Below are positions 9,525 through 18,365 of a stretch of 64,000 bases of DNA, piece by piece. This DNA comes from a virus: IMG/VR virus record IMGVR_UViG_3300028559_000034, positions 1-64,000 of that record. One strand, 5' to 3'. Made by a program: the position numbers and the translations under genes. The first letter of the stretch is position 1. Each line of letters opens with the position of its first letter. Under the pieces are notes generated by a model that ran no database searches, had not been told where the DNA came from, and saw only the letters and a list, made by a program, of their open reading frames with translations.

Positions 9525-12500
9525 TTATCCCCAGATACCAGAAAAATTACCATGATACCAAATACCACCATTAAAATAACCACCATCAAAAATACCATTA
9601 AACCAAATACCACTATTCCAAGTTGAATCTTTAAAAGTAGAAACACATTTTATACCAGTATCTATTATACCAGTATTTACTGATAAAATATCTGATAATC
9701 TTACATCAACAAAAACATCTGTAGTATTTGTATCCTCATTTATTGTAGTATCTAATATTTTATACTTTTTAGGATCATCAGTTGTACCAAATACTGAATA
9801 TGTTCCAGATTCGAATTTATCAACAATATTAAAAGTATCTCCAATATTAAATCTATATATACCGTCTAGTCTAAAATCATTATATGTATTATTAGCTCTT
9901 ATTCTTATAATATCAATTTCATTTAAAATACCACCCTGCCATAGTGAAGAATTAAATTCTATATTATAAACATTACCACCATAGAAAGTACCACCACTAA
10001 ATATACCTGTATACCAAGTAGAATATTTATGTATCTCCGAAACATCAGGTAATCCTCTATCATTTAAATTTAAAAATGAATGAAATTCTCCTTTTATAAA
10101 TCGGCCACCATTCCAAATAGAATTTCTACTATTAAATGATTTTGTTCCAAATCTTGATTTTGTATTTACCAACTCATTAAATTCACCATCATACCAGAAA
10201 CCGTTTTGGAAATCTCCGCCTAAAAACTTACCATCTAACCAATAAGATAAGCTACTATCAGTATTAAATAATCCATTGTTCCAAGTACCAAGTACCCAAA
10301 TTCCACCTGAAAAGATACCATTGTTCCAAGTACCATCATTCCATGTTCCATCAAACCATCTACCATTGTTCCAAGTACCATCATACCATCTACCAGAATA
10401 CCATGTACCATTTTCCCAAGTTCCTCCAAACCATCTACCACCATACCATACTGAACTATATTCATTAGTTGAAGCATTATCAACCTTAACAGTTAGTAAA
10501 TTATCTGTAATTATCTTAGAAGTCCATTTTCCAGAATACCAATCCCCGGATTTCCAATATCCAGATATCCAAGTTCCTCCAAACCATCTACCACCTTCCC
10601 AAGTTCCTTGATACCAAACTAAATTTTGGTCAGAATCTAATCCTATTATAGCATTTGATACTTCAGCATCTAAAATCCAAAAGAAATCTTCTGTTAATCT
10701 TACTAAATCTAATCCATCAATAAGTCTAAATCTATATTTTTTAAAATCTATATTTTTTAAGAAAAATTTATTAATATCTAAATCATAGTTTTCAGGCAAT
10801 ATTTGAATAGATTGTTTAACTTTTTTATCACCAACACCTAAGTCAAATATATCAATTGGTTCAAAATTTAAAAATGGATCTTTTTTTGTATATAATACAA
10901 CTAATTCATCTTGTGAAAATCCAGTCCAAGGTATATTAATTTCTATTGCAGTATCATCTAAATATTTAATAACATGATATCCTAATAATTGTGGCCAATA
11001 AGACATTGTTCCAACAATATCAATATTTACGCCATCTCCATCTTTTAATCCATGTGGTACAGTAAATGAAAACTGATATTTAGAATTAACAGATTGTAAA
11101 ACAGTTGCTGGTAATTCAAATTCATTTTGTAATTTTGTAATTTGAATAGCTAATTCATATTTATAATCAGTATAAACAATACCAGTTAAATCGTCAACTA
11201 TATCACAATCTGACAATAATACTTTTGTATAAGAATCAGTTGGTATTTTAAAATTAATATTATTTTCATAATTCGTATAATAATAACCTGGTTCAATTGA
11301 AATCTCAGACCATTTTAAACCTTCATTATCCTCATATGGTCTTTGCAATCCATTTATATATTGTAGATCATCTGATATTTGTTGAAGTGTTCTTCTACTA
11401 TGAATAGAGACTGATGATATTGTATTAGTTCCTGATAATTTATCGTGAAATACCATAACATAATATGGTTCTGTTCCAGAATTATCATAATACTTATCAA
11501 TTATAAGTAATCGTTTGGTTACGTATTGATTAAATTCTGGATCTGGAGGCCATGAAAGACCCTCTTTTATTGTCACATCAACAAAGGTCCACAACATAAA
11601 TGAATCCCAAATTGGTTTCAAATTAATTCCAAAATATATTTTATTTGTTTCTAATTGTCCTGAATATGTTCCATTTATAAAATCTAAATAAACTATATTA
11701 TCATTTACGACTAATGAGTCTGATATTCCAGAATCTGGCCCTGGAATATCATCATATTTTGGCAAAGCTAAAAATTCTTTATTAGGAACATACCTAGACT
11801 GATCTATAAAATTTAAATAACTTAATAAGTTATATGTTGGTGTGTAACCAAAATTTAAAAATCCAGATGGATATAATATATCTTCTTCTATTAAGAAACC
11901 ATTTGTATTTAATATTTCTACATTTGCTTGTAAATTATAATAAGCTGAAAACTGACTATATTTACCAGTCACTTGAAAAGATTGAGTTATACCTATTGGT
12001 GAAGATATAGGGTTTGGATAATAGTCAGTAATAGATTCAATATCATAAGCATTTGATATATAATGTTTTTTAAAATTTTCTAAAAATAATGAATTATAAT
12101 CTATTTCTGTTATTGTTAATACTATATCAGCATTACCTCCAACAACACTTGTTGTTAGAATATTTATTGTATCACCAACAGAAAATCCAAATCCTGGTTC
12201 ATTTAATATGATAGATGATAAATTCTTTGAACCATCGATTTCAATATCAAATTTTGCCATAGATCCTGTGTTGCTTGTTGAATTAATAGCAACATATGAT
12301 CCAGAATTATAAGATGTTCCCGAGCTAGTAATTAAAAAAGATTTAACACCACCAGTTTTAGTAGGATATCTATTTAAATTTCTTATTTCTAAAGAATCTG
12401 TTAATTTACCATATTTTAAATTATTAAAAATATTCTCATTAAAATCTGTATAGAAATATTGATAATATGTAGTATTAAATCCAATAGTTTCGGAAAATAT

Positions 12501-15011
12501 TTTATTTATAATAAATTTTCCACTGAATAAATTACAATCAATATGAATAACATCTCCTTTTTCTGGAGCACTTTGTGTTGTTCCTATTGTAATTGCCCAA
12601 ATTCCTAAAAATCCATAAAAATATAATGGATAAAGAGTAGATGGTGATGTTATAGATGTTAACTGTTCTCTAAATCTGTTGCTTGTTGATGGCATTAAAT
12701 TTTGAATATCTGTATAATCACAAGTAATATCTGATGTTGAATAAGTAAAAACTCCAGATAGATAATCAGAGCTTTTAAAATCAAAAGATGGCTCTACTTT
12801 AAATCCATCACTTAAATGTGTATAATATTCAAATGTTTTTAATCTATCTTTCCAATATGTAATCCAATTATTATCATAATAACTGTGAGTAGTAGATGTT
12901 ACTGAGTCATAAACAGAATTTGAATTTTGTCTAAATGATATTTGTGTTTCAGTTACTGAATTAGAATCTATAAGATAACTAACCGGAACAATATATCTAC
13001 TTGGTAGTCTATATTGTCCATAATCATCAAACCAATACAATTTTGAACCTGCATCATAATCCATAAATAACAATCTTGGTTTAAGATTTGAAAAGAATTT
13101 ATTATCATAAACATTAGAAAATGTACCATAAATTAAACTTTCTTGCCACAATGAATTATTTCCCGTGATAACTAAACTATCATCATAATTATAAATTGAA
13201 TTAATTCCAGATTGTGTATAAAAATTTGAATAGGTTACACTAAATATATTTGATTCAGTGCTTGAAAAAGTTCCTGATAGTGGATTAACTTGATAAATTG
13301 ATTCAAATGAACTTAAGAATAAACTTGAAGTGGATGAGATATATCGAATACTACTTATATCACTAAATGTTGGATTTCCCAAGAAAATAAAATTGAAATC
13401 ACTTACTGAATTTTCAATATCATATAAATATAAATTATCATTCTTAGCACTAATTGCGACAAAACTACTAGTCCCAGTATATAAAAGTGAAGATGTTGAA
13501 AAATATTCTAAATCCGTAATATCATCAACTAATAAATACTCATCATCAGAATCGACAAACTTTGAAACTCGTCTTTTATAAGCTGTCCAATTACCAGATT
13601 CATATAAAAAATCTATAAATACTCCATTATCACCACCAACATAAAACCTATCAATAAATTGATAAATAACTACATTAAAATTATACCCATCAAAATCAAT
13701 AATATTAATTCTTTTCCAATTATATCCACCATTATCAGTTATCCATAATTGATTAAATTTCCCAACAACAACTCCTCTAGATTCATTAAAAAATGATATA
13801 GATGTTAGTGTTGTTAAAACTGATCCATCATCTCTATAAACTCTAGGATCCTTAGGAATACCTGGTTTTGGATCAGCTAATAATTCTAATAATTTAATCT
13901 TTTCAATTTTAAAATTAACTTTATTAACTTTTAATAAAGTTCCATCATCTCCACAAATCCAATAATTACTTTCAGTTTCTGATATAGATCTTAGATTTAC
14001 TTTATATTTTGAATTAATAATATTTGTCTTTCCTTCCTGATGACAGATAATTATACCAAACTCTCCAATTGTTATATTTCTTTCTGGTATTGTGTAAGTT
14101 ATATCATCTATAATGAATGATTGTGTTCCATGTTTTAGCGTATCATATAAGGATAATTCATACAAATTATTATAATCCATTCTATTTCTTAGAACATAAT
14201 TATGTCGTTCTATGAAATACATAGTTTCACTTTTGGAATATTCTGGGAAAAATCCATTTTTTAATCTATGTAAAGACCACTGTGTTTCTCGATTAATAGT
14301 TCCAAGTTTAACACAAATTGAATATTTAATTATATTTTCATATAAATCTAAATCTGTTGTTCTCACTAATTTTTCCTTAGTATAAGTGTAAATACCATTC
14401 GTTGAATTATAAATAATATATGAGATATTATTTCCTATGGTTTCCTTTATTTGATAATGTCCATCAAAATAAGTATCTGGATCAACTGATGAATCTAAAG
14501 TTATTATAGTATATTGATTTTTAACTAAAATACGATGGCCTTCTTTTACAACAATACCATCAATTTGTAATCCTACTAATTTTTTAGAAATATCGGGTAT
14601 AATATCAGTTGTTGATACATCAACATATAATAAATTTTTTATTTGATCATCTATTAATCTTTTTGGTGTAAATAGATTTTTCAAAGTCATACCATATTCT
14701 GGTAGAAATTTTTCTTTAAAATCATAAAGAACTTCTGTCGATGTTATAGAAGCTCTATTTTTTATTGGATTTATATAAGGTGATACATAAGGACTTAAAG
14801 CTGTTGAATAGTTATAATTTTTAGATTGATAATTTGTTAAAATATCATAGATATTGCCTAAATCATCCATTCTTACAAATGTAGATGCACTTAAAACTCT
14901 TTGATAAAATCTTAGAAATTTTAAATCCTGTTTTAATGATTGATAATCAGAAACTTCTAATGTATCAATATTAGGAGTCCATTTTTTAGTATCGTTATTT
15001 AATATCCACAT
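9525..15011 (-). CDS. giant tail fibre-like protein with Asp-box and W-x-x-G-x repeats
   Basis: An 1828-residue virion protein. Residues ~395-440 contain an Asp-box (WITDNGGYNWKRI) and GVVVG strands, as in BNR/Ycf48-like beta-propellers, suggesting a glycan- or receptor-binding propeller. The middle is Ser/Thr/Tyr-rich beta structure. Residues ~1460-1580 carry a long run of pentapeptides of the form W-x-x-G-x, and the last ~40 residues return to the same pattern (GIWFNGIFDGGYF). It sits with minus-strand tail genes and likely forms a fibre or adhesin. Which T4 protein it replaces cannot be told. Confidence 0.75.
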   Translation of the reverse strand: MWILNNDTKKWTPNIDTLEVSDYQSLKQDLKFLRFYQRVLSASTFVRMDDLGNIYDILTNYQSKNYNYSTALSPYVSPYINPIKNRASITSTEVLYDFKEKFLPEYGMTLKNLFTPKRLIDDQIKNLLYVDVSTTDIIPDISKKLVGLQIDGIVVKEGHRILVKNQYTIITLDSSVDPDTYFDGHYQIKETIGNNISYIIYNSTNGIYTYTKEKLVRTTDLDLYENIIKYSICVKLGTINRETQWSLHRLKNGFFPEYSKSETMYFIERHNYVLRNRMDYNNLYELSLYDTLKHGTQSFIIDDITYTIPERNITIGEFGIIICHQEGKTNIINSKYKVNLRSISETESNYWICGDDGTLLKVNKVNFKIEKIKLLELLADPKPGIPKDPRVYRDDGSVLTTLTSISFFNESRGVVVGKFNQLWITDNGGYNWKRINIIDFDGYNFNVVIYQFIDRFYVGGDNGVFIDFLYESGNWTAYKRRVSKFVDSDDEYLLVDDITDLEYFSTSSLLYTGTSSFVAISAKNDNLYLYDIENSVSDFNFIFLGNPTFSDISSIRYISSTSSLFLSSFESIYQVNPLSGTFSSTESNIFSVTYSNFYTQSGINSIYNYDDSLVITGNNSLWQESLIYGTFSNVYDNKFFSNLKPRLLFMDYDAGSKLYWFDDYGQYRLPSRYIVPVSYLIDSNSVTETQISFRQNSNSVYDSVTSTTHSYYDNNWITYWKDRLKTFEYYTHLSDGFKVEPSFDFKSSDYLSGVFTYSTSDITCDYTDIQNLMPSTSNRFREQLTSITSPSTLYPLYFYGFLGIWAITIGTTQSAPEKGDVIHIDCNLFSGKFIINKIFSETIGFNTTYYQYFYTDFNENIFNNLKYGKLTDSLEIRNLNRYPTKTGGVKSFLITSSGTSYNSGSYVAINSTSNTGSMAKFDIEIDGSKNLSSIILNEPGFGFSVGDTINILTTSVVGGNADIVLTITEIDYNSLFLENFKKHYISNAYDIESITDYYPNPISSPIGITQSFQVTGKYSQFSAYYNLQANVEILNTNGFLIEEDILYPSGFLNFGYTPTYNLLSYLNFIDQSRYVPNKEFLALPKYDDIPGPDSGISDSLVVNDNIVYLDFINGTYSGQLETNKIYFGINLKPIWDSFMLWTFVDVTIKEGLSWPPDPEFNQYVTKRLLIIDKYYDNSGTEPYYVMVFHDKLSGTNTISSVSIHSRRTLQQISDDLQYINGLQRPYEDNEGLKWSEISIEPGYYYTNYENNINFKIPTDSYTKVLLSDCDIVDDLTGIVYTDYKYELAIQITKLQNEFELPATVLQSVNSKYQFSFTVPHGLKDGDGVNIDIVGTMSYWPQLLGYHVIKYLDDTAIEINIPWTGFSQDELVVLYTKKDPFLNFEPIDIFDLGVGDKKVKQSIQILPENYDLDINKFFLKNIDFKKYRFRLIDGLDLVRLTEDFFWILDAEVSNAIIGLDSDQNLVWYQGTWEGGRWFGGTWISGYWKSGDWYSGKWTSKIITDNLLTVKVDNASTNEYSSVWYGGRWFGGTWENGTWYSGRWYDGTWNNGRWFDGTWNDGTWNNGIFSGGIWVLGTWNNGLFNTDSSLSYWLDGKFLGGDFQNGFWYDGEFNELVNTKSRFGTKSFNSRNSIWNGGRFIKGEFHSFLNLNDRGLPDVSEIHKYSTWYTGIFSGGTFYGGNVYNIEFNSSLWQGGILNEIDIIRIRANNTYNDFRLDGIYRFNIGDTFNIVDKFESGTYSVFGTTDDPKKYKILDTTINEDTNTTDVFVDVRLSDILSVNTGIIDTGIKCVSTFKDSTWNSGIWFNGIFDGGYFNGGIWYHGNFSGIWG
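10270..10452 (-). repeat. 15-bp coding repeats (W-x-x-G-x pentapeptides)
   Basis: Roughly a dozen consecutive 15-bp units inside the giant tail gene encode WFGGT, WENGT, WYSGR, WYDGT, WNNGR, WFDGT, WNDGT, WNNGI and so on. On the plus strand the units read as variants of TACCATC / GTTCCAAGTACCA. A second block lies at about 10540-10620 and another at the C-terminus (9535-9620). Period 5 with fixed aromatic and Gly positions suggests a stacked-coil fold. Confidence 0.85.
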
Positions 15012-15013
15012 AT

Positions 15014-15229
15014 TTATTTTTTAACTTTTAATTTCCACATAACTGTTTTACTATTAACATCAATTGAATTACTAGCAATAGTTACTTTTGATTTAAAAAG
15101 AATTTGTTTTATCTCATCTATAAATTCATCATATTTATAGATGTCTGAAATATAATCACCAATATCAATTGTAAACTGATTTTTTTCAGAAAAAATCAAA
15201 TCATAAACTAAATCATTTTTATTCTTCAT
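15014..15229 (-). CDS. small hypothetical protein
   Basis: A 71-residue protein (MKNKNDLVYDLIFSEKN), two bases upstream of the giant tail gene and probably co-transcribed with it. The end is strand-rich (TVMWKLKVKK). The start is preceded by TATATA-GTTC-ATG, the recurring near-leaderless start arrangement of this phage. No family recognised. Confidence 0.6.
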   Translation of the reverse strand: MKNKNDLVYDLIFSEKNQFTIDIGDYISDIYKYDEFIDEIKQILFKSKVTIASNSIDVNSKTVMWKLKVKK

Positions 15230-15258
15230 GAACTATATATTAAGTATGTTCATTTTAA

Positions 15259-17130
15259 TTAGAAGGTAGTGTGTTCAGATCTATATTTATCGTAACGATT
15301 TGCTAACTCAATTAAAAATTTATTTCTAACTATATCTTCGTTTTTAAATTCAAATATGTATAAATCTGCCATATCTTTTGTCATTCCTATAAAATCAATA
15401 TAACCAGAATCTTTTTTTCTAACATCATATTGAGATGTATCACCCATCATGACAGCTTTAGAATCTTTACCGAGACGTGTTGCCCATAACATTAGTTGCT
15501 TTATTGAGGCATTCTGACAGTTATGAACTAATATATTTTCAACAAAATAATTATGATTACCATCAACCTCTATATTATATACATAATCCGTTTCGGAATT
15601 CTCTATATTTACTATATCAGTTGTTGATAGGTTTTCATTATATGATATTTTATATAAATTAATATCAAATTTATTAATATTACCGTTCATCTTGTAGGAC
15701 ATTGATGGAGGTATATAATTTGAGATTATACTAAACATTTTTAAAGAATTTATTCTATTTAAACATAATATAATGCCCTTTGATGTTTTGTAAATATTAC
15801 TATCTAAATTGAATTTATTTTTCAATATTGATGATAATATACTCACCTCTTCATGACTCATGGAATTGGTTGAGAATGTTACGCTTCCGCTTGATTTTGA
15901 AACGGATCCATCATCCATATACCAAATAGCTAAGGTTCTTTCTGTGAACCATCTATTAACTCCGCTACTTATAAATTTTTTTGACTCTTTGTAAATGGAG
16001 TTATAAAACTCATTTGATATATTTATTGATTTTGTTTGAAACCCACATTGTGCCTCTCCAGTATATCCGGATTTTAAAAAGTTTCTATATGATGATATTC
16101 CTTCAAAAATAGACTTTTTAAAATTCATATAATCATATTGTTTAATAGAGTGATTCGTTGATAACCTATATGACTTTTTAACTTGTTTATTTGATAATAA
16201 TGATGAATCACCTAAACACATTCCTAAAATTATATCATATGAGTCATTTGTAATAATTGTTGAATTATTTGTACCCATTTCTTTATATCTACAAATACTA
16301 TCACCCACTTTTAAATTATTAACCTCTGACCATATAATTTCACCATCTTTAAAAACAGAAAATGGATGATTTTTTGTTGTTTTTATTGGTTTTAATTTAT
16401 CTTTTGTGTATATTTTAGTTATATTTTTTATTCCATTTTCAAAAACACCAGTTACTTTTTTATTTTCCAAAATTCTCATTTCTTCATTCCAACTAGAAAC
16501 ATATACGTCTTTTCCAGATTTAAACATATTAACAATATCTTTTATTCGAATGTAGTTAAAAGAACCCTTAGTACCGTGTTTTGTGACAACTCTCGTATCA
16601 CCTGTAAAGCACTCGTCCAATAACATTACACAATTATCATAAGTAGATCCTCTCATATAAGCGAGTGGTTCAAAAACTATAATCTCCGTAGCAAATAACC
16701 AATCAATTGTTGGTTTATCTAATATTTTACAAAAATTAGTATAATATGATTGTTTATATGGATCAGTTTTTTCAGAAATATTTCCGGGTAAAAGTCCAAT
16801 TTGCTCGCCACTTTCCTGTATTGGCTTAGTAATAATAATTTTATCTACTTTTTTATCAGCTAAAAGGGCTAAGGCAGTATAACAACTTGTAAATGTTTTA
16901 GAAGTACCAGCCGGACCGTGTACAACTGTTAATGTATTATTTCTTATTCCTTTATATAAATCATTTTGTTTTTCGGTTAATCTAACATCATTACTTTGGA
17001 ATGATTCCTTACTTAGAGAGATGGCCTTTTTTTGCCTTTTTTCTAATTCATGATTACGAACCTCATCTTGTATTTCTTTTAGAGCTTGCGTTTTAAGTGA
17101 TACTTTATTTCTTTGAGATTGTCTTGCCAT
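15259..17130 (-). CDS. phoH: PhoH-like P-loop ATPase interrupted by an intein
   Basis: A 623-residue precursor. The extein (residues 1-173 plus 538-623, 259 residues) is a PhoH-family ATPase: Walker A HGPAGTSKT at 71-79, IITKPIQESGEQIGLLPG after it, and Walker B VMLLDE at 168-173. The family's D-E-x-Q-N motif is split by the intein, becoming DE/CQNAS. PhoH proteins are common in large phages; an RNA/DNA helicase-like role is suggested for the family but is not settled. Splicing would join Glu173 to Cys538. A TATATA box lies upstream (about 17150). Confidence 0.9.
   Translation of the reverse strand: MARQSQRNKVSLKTQALKEIQDEVRNHELEKRQKKAISLSKESFQSNDVRLTEKQNDLYKGIRNNTLTVVHGPAGTSKTFTSCYTALALLADKKVDKIIITKPIQESGEQIGLLPGNISEKTDPYKQSYYTNFCKILDKPTIDWLFATEIIVFEPLAYMRGSTYDNCVMLLDECFTGDTRVVTKHGTKGSFNYIRIKDIVNMFKSGKDVYVSSWNEEMRILENKKVTGVFENGIKNITKIYTKDKLKPIKTTKNHPFSVFKDGEIIWSEVNNLKVGDSICRYKEMGTNNSTIITNDSYDIILGMCLGDSSLLSNKQVKKSYRLSTNHSIKQYDYMNFKKSIFEGISSYRNFLKSGYTGEAQCGFQTKSINISNEFYNSIYKESKKFISSGVNRWFTERTLAIWYMDDGSVSKSSGSVTFSTNSMSHEEVSILSSILKNKFNLDSNIYKTSKGIILCLNRINSLKMFSIISNYIPPSMSYKMNGNINKFDINLYKISYNENLSTTDIVNIENSETDYVYNIEVDGNHNYFVENILVHNCQNASIKQLMLWATRLGKDSKAVMMGDTSQYDVRKKDSGYIDFIGMTKDMADLYIFEFKNEDIVRNKFLIELANRYDKYRSEHTTF
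15520..16611 (-). mobile_element. LAGLIDADG intein inside PhoH
   Basis: A 364-residue in-frame insertion with complete splicing motifs: it begins at Cys174 (CFTGDTRVVT, block A), has TTKNHPF (block B, catalytic TxxH), and ends FVENILVHN (blocks F and G, His-Asn) followed by Cys+1. The two dodecapeptides of a LAGLIDADG homing endonuclease are visible as ILGMCLGDSSL and LAIWYMDDGSV, each with an acidic residue kept, so the endonuclease may be active. It is inserted right after the Walker B DE of PhoH, a highly conserved site as is usual for inteins. Confidence 0.93.
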
Positions 17131-17179
17131 ATTAATCGACTTTTTATTGTATATATTCTTATCGATATGTGCCTAAACA

Positions 17180-17206
17180 AAAAAACCTCAAAAATTGAGG
17201 TTTTTT
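17180..17206 (-). terminator. hairpin terminator
   Basis: A 12-bp inverted repeat (17180-17191 and 17195-17206) with a 3-base loop, A/T-flanked. It overlaps the stop codon of the minus-strand gene at 17205-18140 and separates it from the PhoH gene. Confidence 0.8.
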
Positions 17207-18140
17207 AAAAATCATCTACTGATTCTTCTTCTTGTTTTTCCAATGACCCATCATTTTGTATGAGTACATAGTCAAAATTGAAAAGATCTGAATTAGAAAG
17301 TATTCCTTTTTTATAATCTAAAAATTTAAATGTATCAATATAAGGATAAGTTGACATTTTCCAATTTTGCAATTGAATTTGTAATTTTAAATCCTTAACA
17401 CCATCAGTGGTTATAAATAGTCTTCCTGATTTTGAAGATTGTTCAGATTTAAATATATATCCATTTTCAGTTGCCCATTGTTTAAAAGATGTTACTTCAT
17501 GATCATAATAAGTATAGATTCTATCCATAACTTTATATGATTTTCCATCTTTATCAACAGAATTTTCCCACAAAAGAGCTCTAGCCCTTACCTTACCAGA
17601 TTTTTCATCAATATGAACTAACATCTTAACCAAATCTGGATTTTCTGCATAAATATCCATAAATCTATTTTTATCACCATATCTCATACAGGAATTCCAA
17701 ATAGTTCCACATCTATAACCATTAGGTGAAAAATAATTATAATCTAAATACCATTTTTTAATTTCTGGTCCTGAAATAATTTTAAATTTACTAATATCAT
17801 TATCAAAATAGCTTTTAAATAAATTAACAAATTCTTCGATAAGACTATCATTTATATGATAACTTTGTAAAACTTCTTTTTTAATAAATTTTTTGACAAA
17901 TCTTCCTATTTTTATTTCTGTTCTATATTTTTCTTCACTAAATCCATTACTCAATGATAATTTAGATTTAGGAACAAATGAAACAGTATCAAATTCATCA
18001 ACTACTACTTTAATAAAATTTCCTTCATTTTTTATAAATGTTGAGCTCCCATTAAATAATAAATTAGATATTATATGAAGGTTTCTAGTATCTTCAATAA
18101 AGTTACAAAAATTTTCATCAAAGTTGAGTCTTTCAAACAT
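17205..18140 (-). CDS. conserved phage protein, paralogue of 34907-36103
   Basis: A 311-residue protein of unknown function. Its C-terminal half is alignable by eye with the protein at 34907-36103: NSCMRYGDKNRFMDIYAENP, then VKMLV, then RALLW, MDRIYTYYD, a FKQWATENGYI segment, and finally WKMSTYPYIDTFKFLD. Two copies on opposite strands suggest duplication. The conserved Cys, the NPD and the R-x-L-x-W blocks look like a fold core, but no catalytic family is recognised. The start is shared with a divergent gene only 12 bp away. Confidence 0.7.
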   Translation of the reverse strand: MFERLNFDENFCNFIEDTRNLHIISNLLFNGSSTFIKNEGNFIKVVVDEFDTVSFVPKSKLSLSNGFSEEKYRTEIKIGRFVKKFIKKEVLQSYHINDSLIEEFVNLFKSYFDNDISKFKIISGPEIKKWYLDYNYFSPNGYRCGTIWNSCMRYGDKNRFMDIYAENPDLVKMLVHIDEKSGKVRARALLWENSVDKDGKSYKVMDRIYTYYDHEVTSFKQWATENGYIFKSEQSSKSGRLFITTDGVKDLKLQIQLQNWKMSTYPYIDTFKFLDYKKGILSNSDLFNFDYVLIQNDGSLEKQEEESVDDF

Positions 18141-18152
18141 AATATATACTAT
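18141..18152. promoter_or_regulatory. divergent TATATA box between two start codons
   Basis: The whole intergenic region between the divergent start codons (minus-strand ATG at 18140, plus-strand ATG at 18153) is the 12 bases AATATATACTAT. A TATATA element lies 3-4 bases before each ATG. If it acts as a -10/late-promoter box in both directions, both mRNAs would begin at or next to the start codon. Confidence 0.5.
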
Positions 18153-18365
18153 ATGAATTTTTTACTTGAGTTTAAGAATTATTATAAAGAAGGTGACATT
18201 GTTCTAATAGAATACTGGTATAACGGAATGATAACGTGTGTAATGATAACTAACATAACTGGTAGAAAATACAAAGTTACTCATAATATTCCTCAATCGA
18301 AAATATTTAATGCTCCTGATGAAAATATAAAGTATTCTGATATTATAGATCATTTTAATCAATAG
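18153..18365 (+). CDS. small hypothetical protein, SH3-like beta barrel possible
   Basis: A 70-residue protein starting MNFLLEFKNYYKEGDIVLIEY. This start is chosen because it follows TATATA-CTAT directly; an earlier in-frame Met would lie inside the divergent gene. The strand pattern (GDIVLIEYWYNGMITCVMI, then GRKYKVTH) looks like a small SH3-like barrel. Its 3' end overlaps the convergent peptidase gene by 11 bases. Confidence 0.6.
   Translation: MNFLLEFKNYYKEGDIVLIEYWYNGMITCVMITNITGRKYKVTHNIPQSKIFNAPDENIKYSDIIDHFNQ

Noticed and set aside
10276-10611. Proline-rich plus-strand frame over the tail-gene repeats
   Set aside because: It is the antisense shadow of the W-x-x-G-x coding repeats (CCA on the opposite strand of TGG); the minus-strand gene runs uninterrupted.
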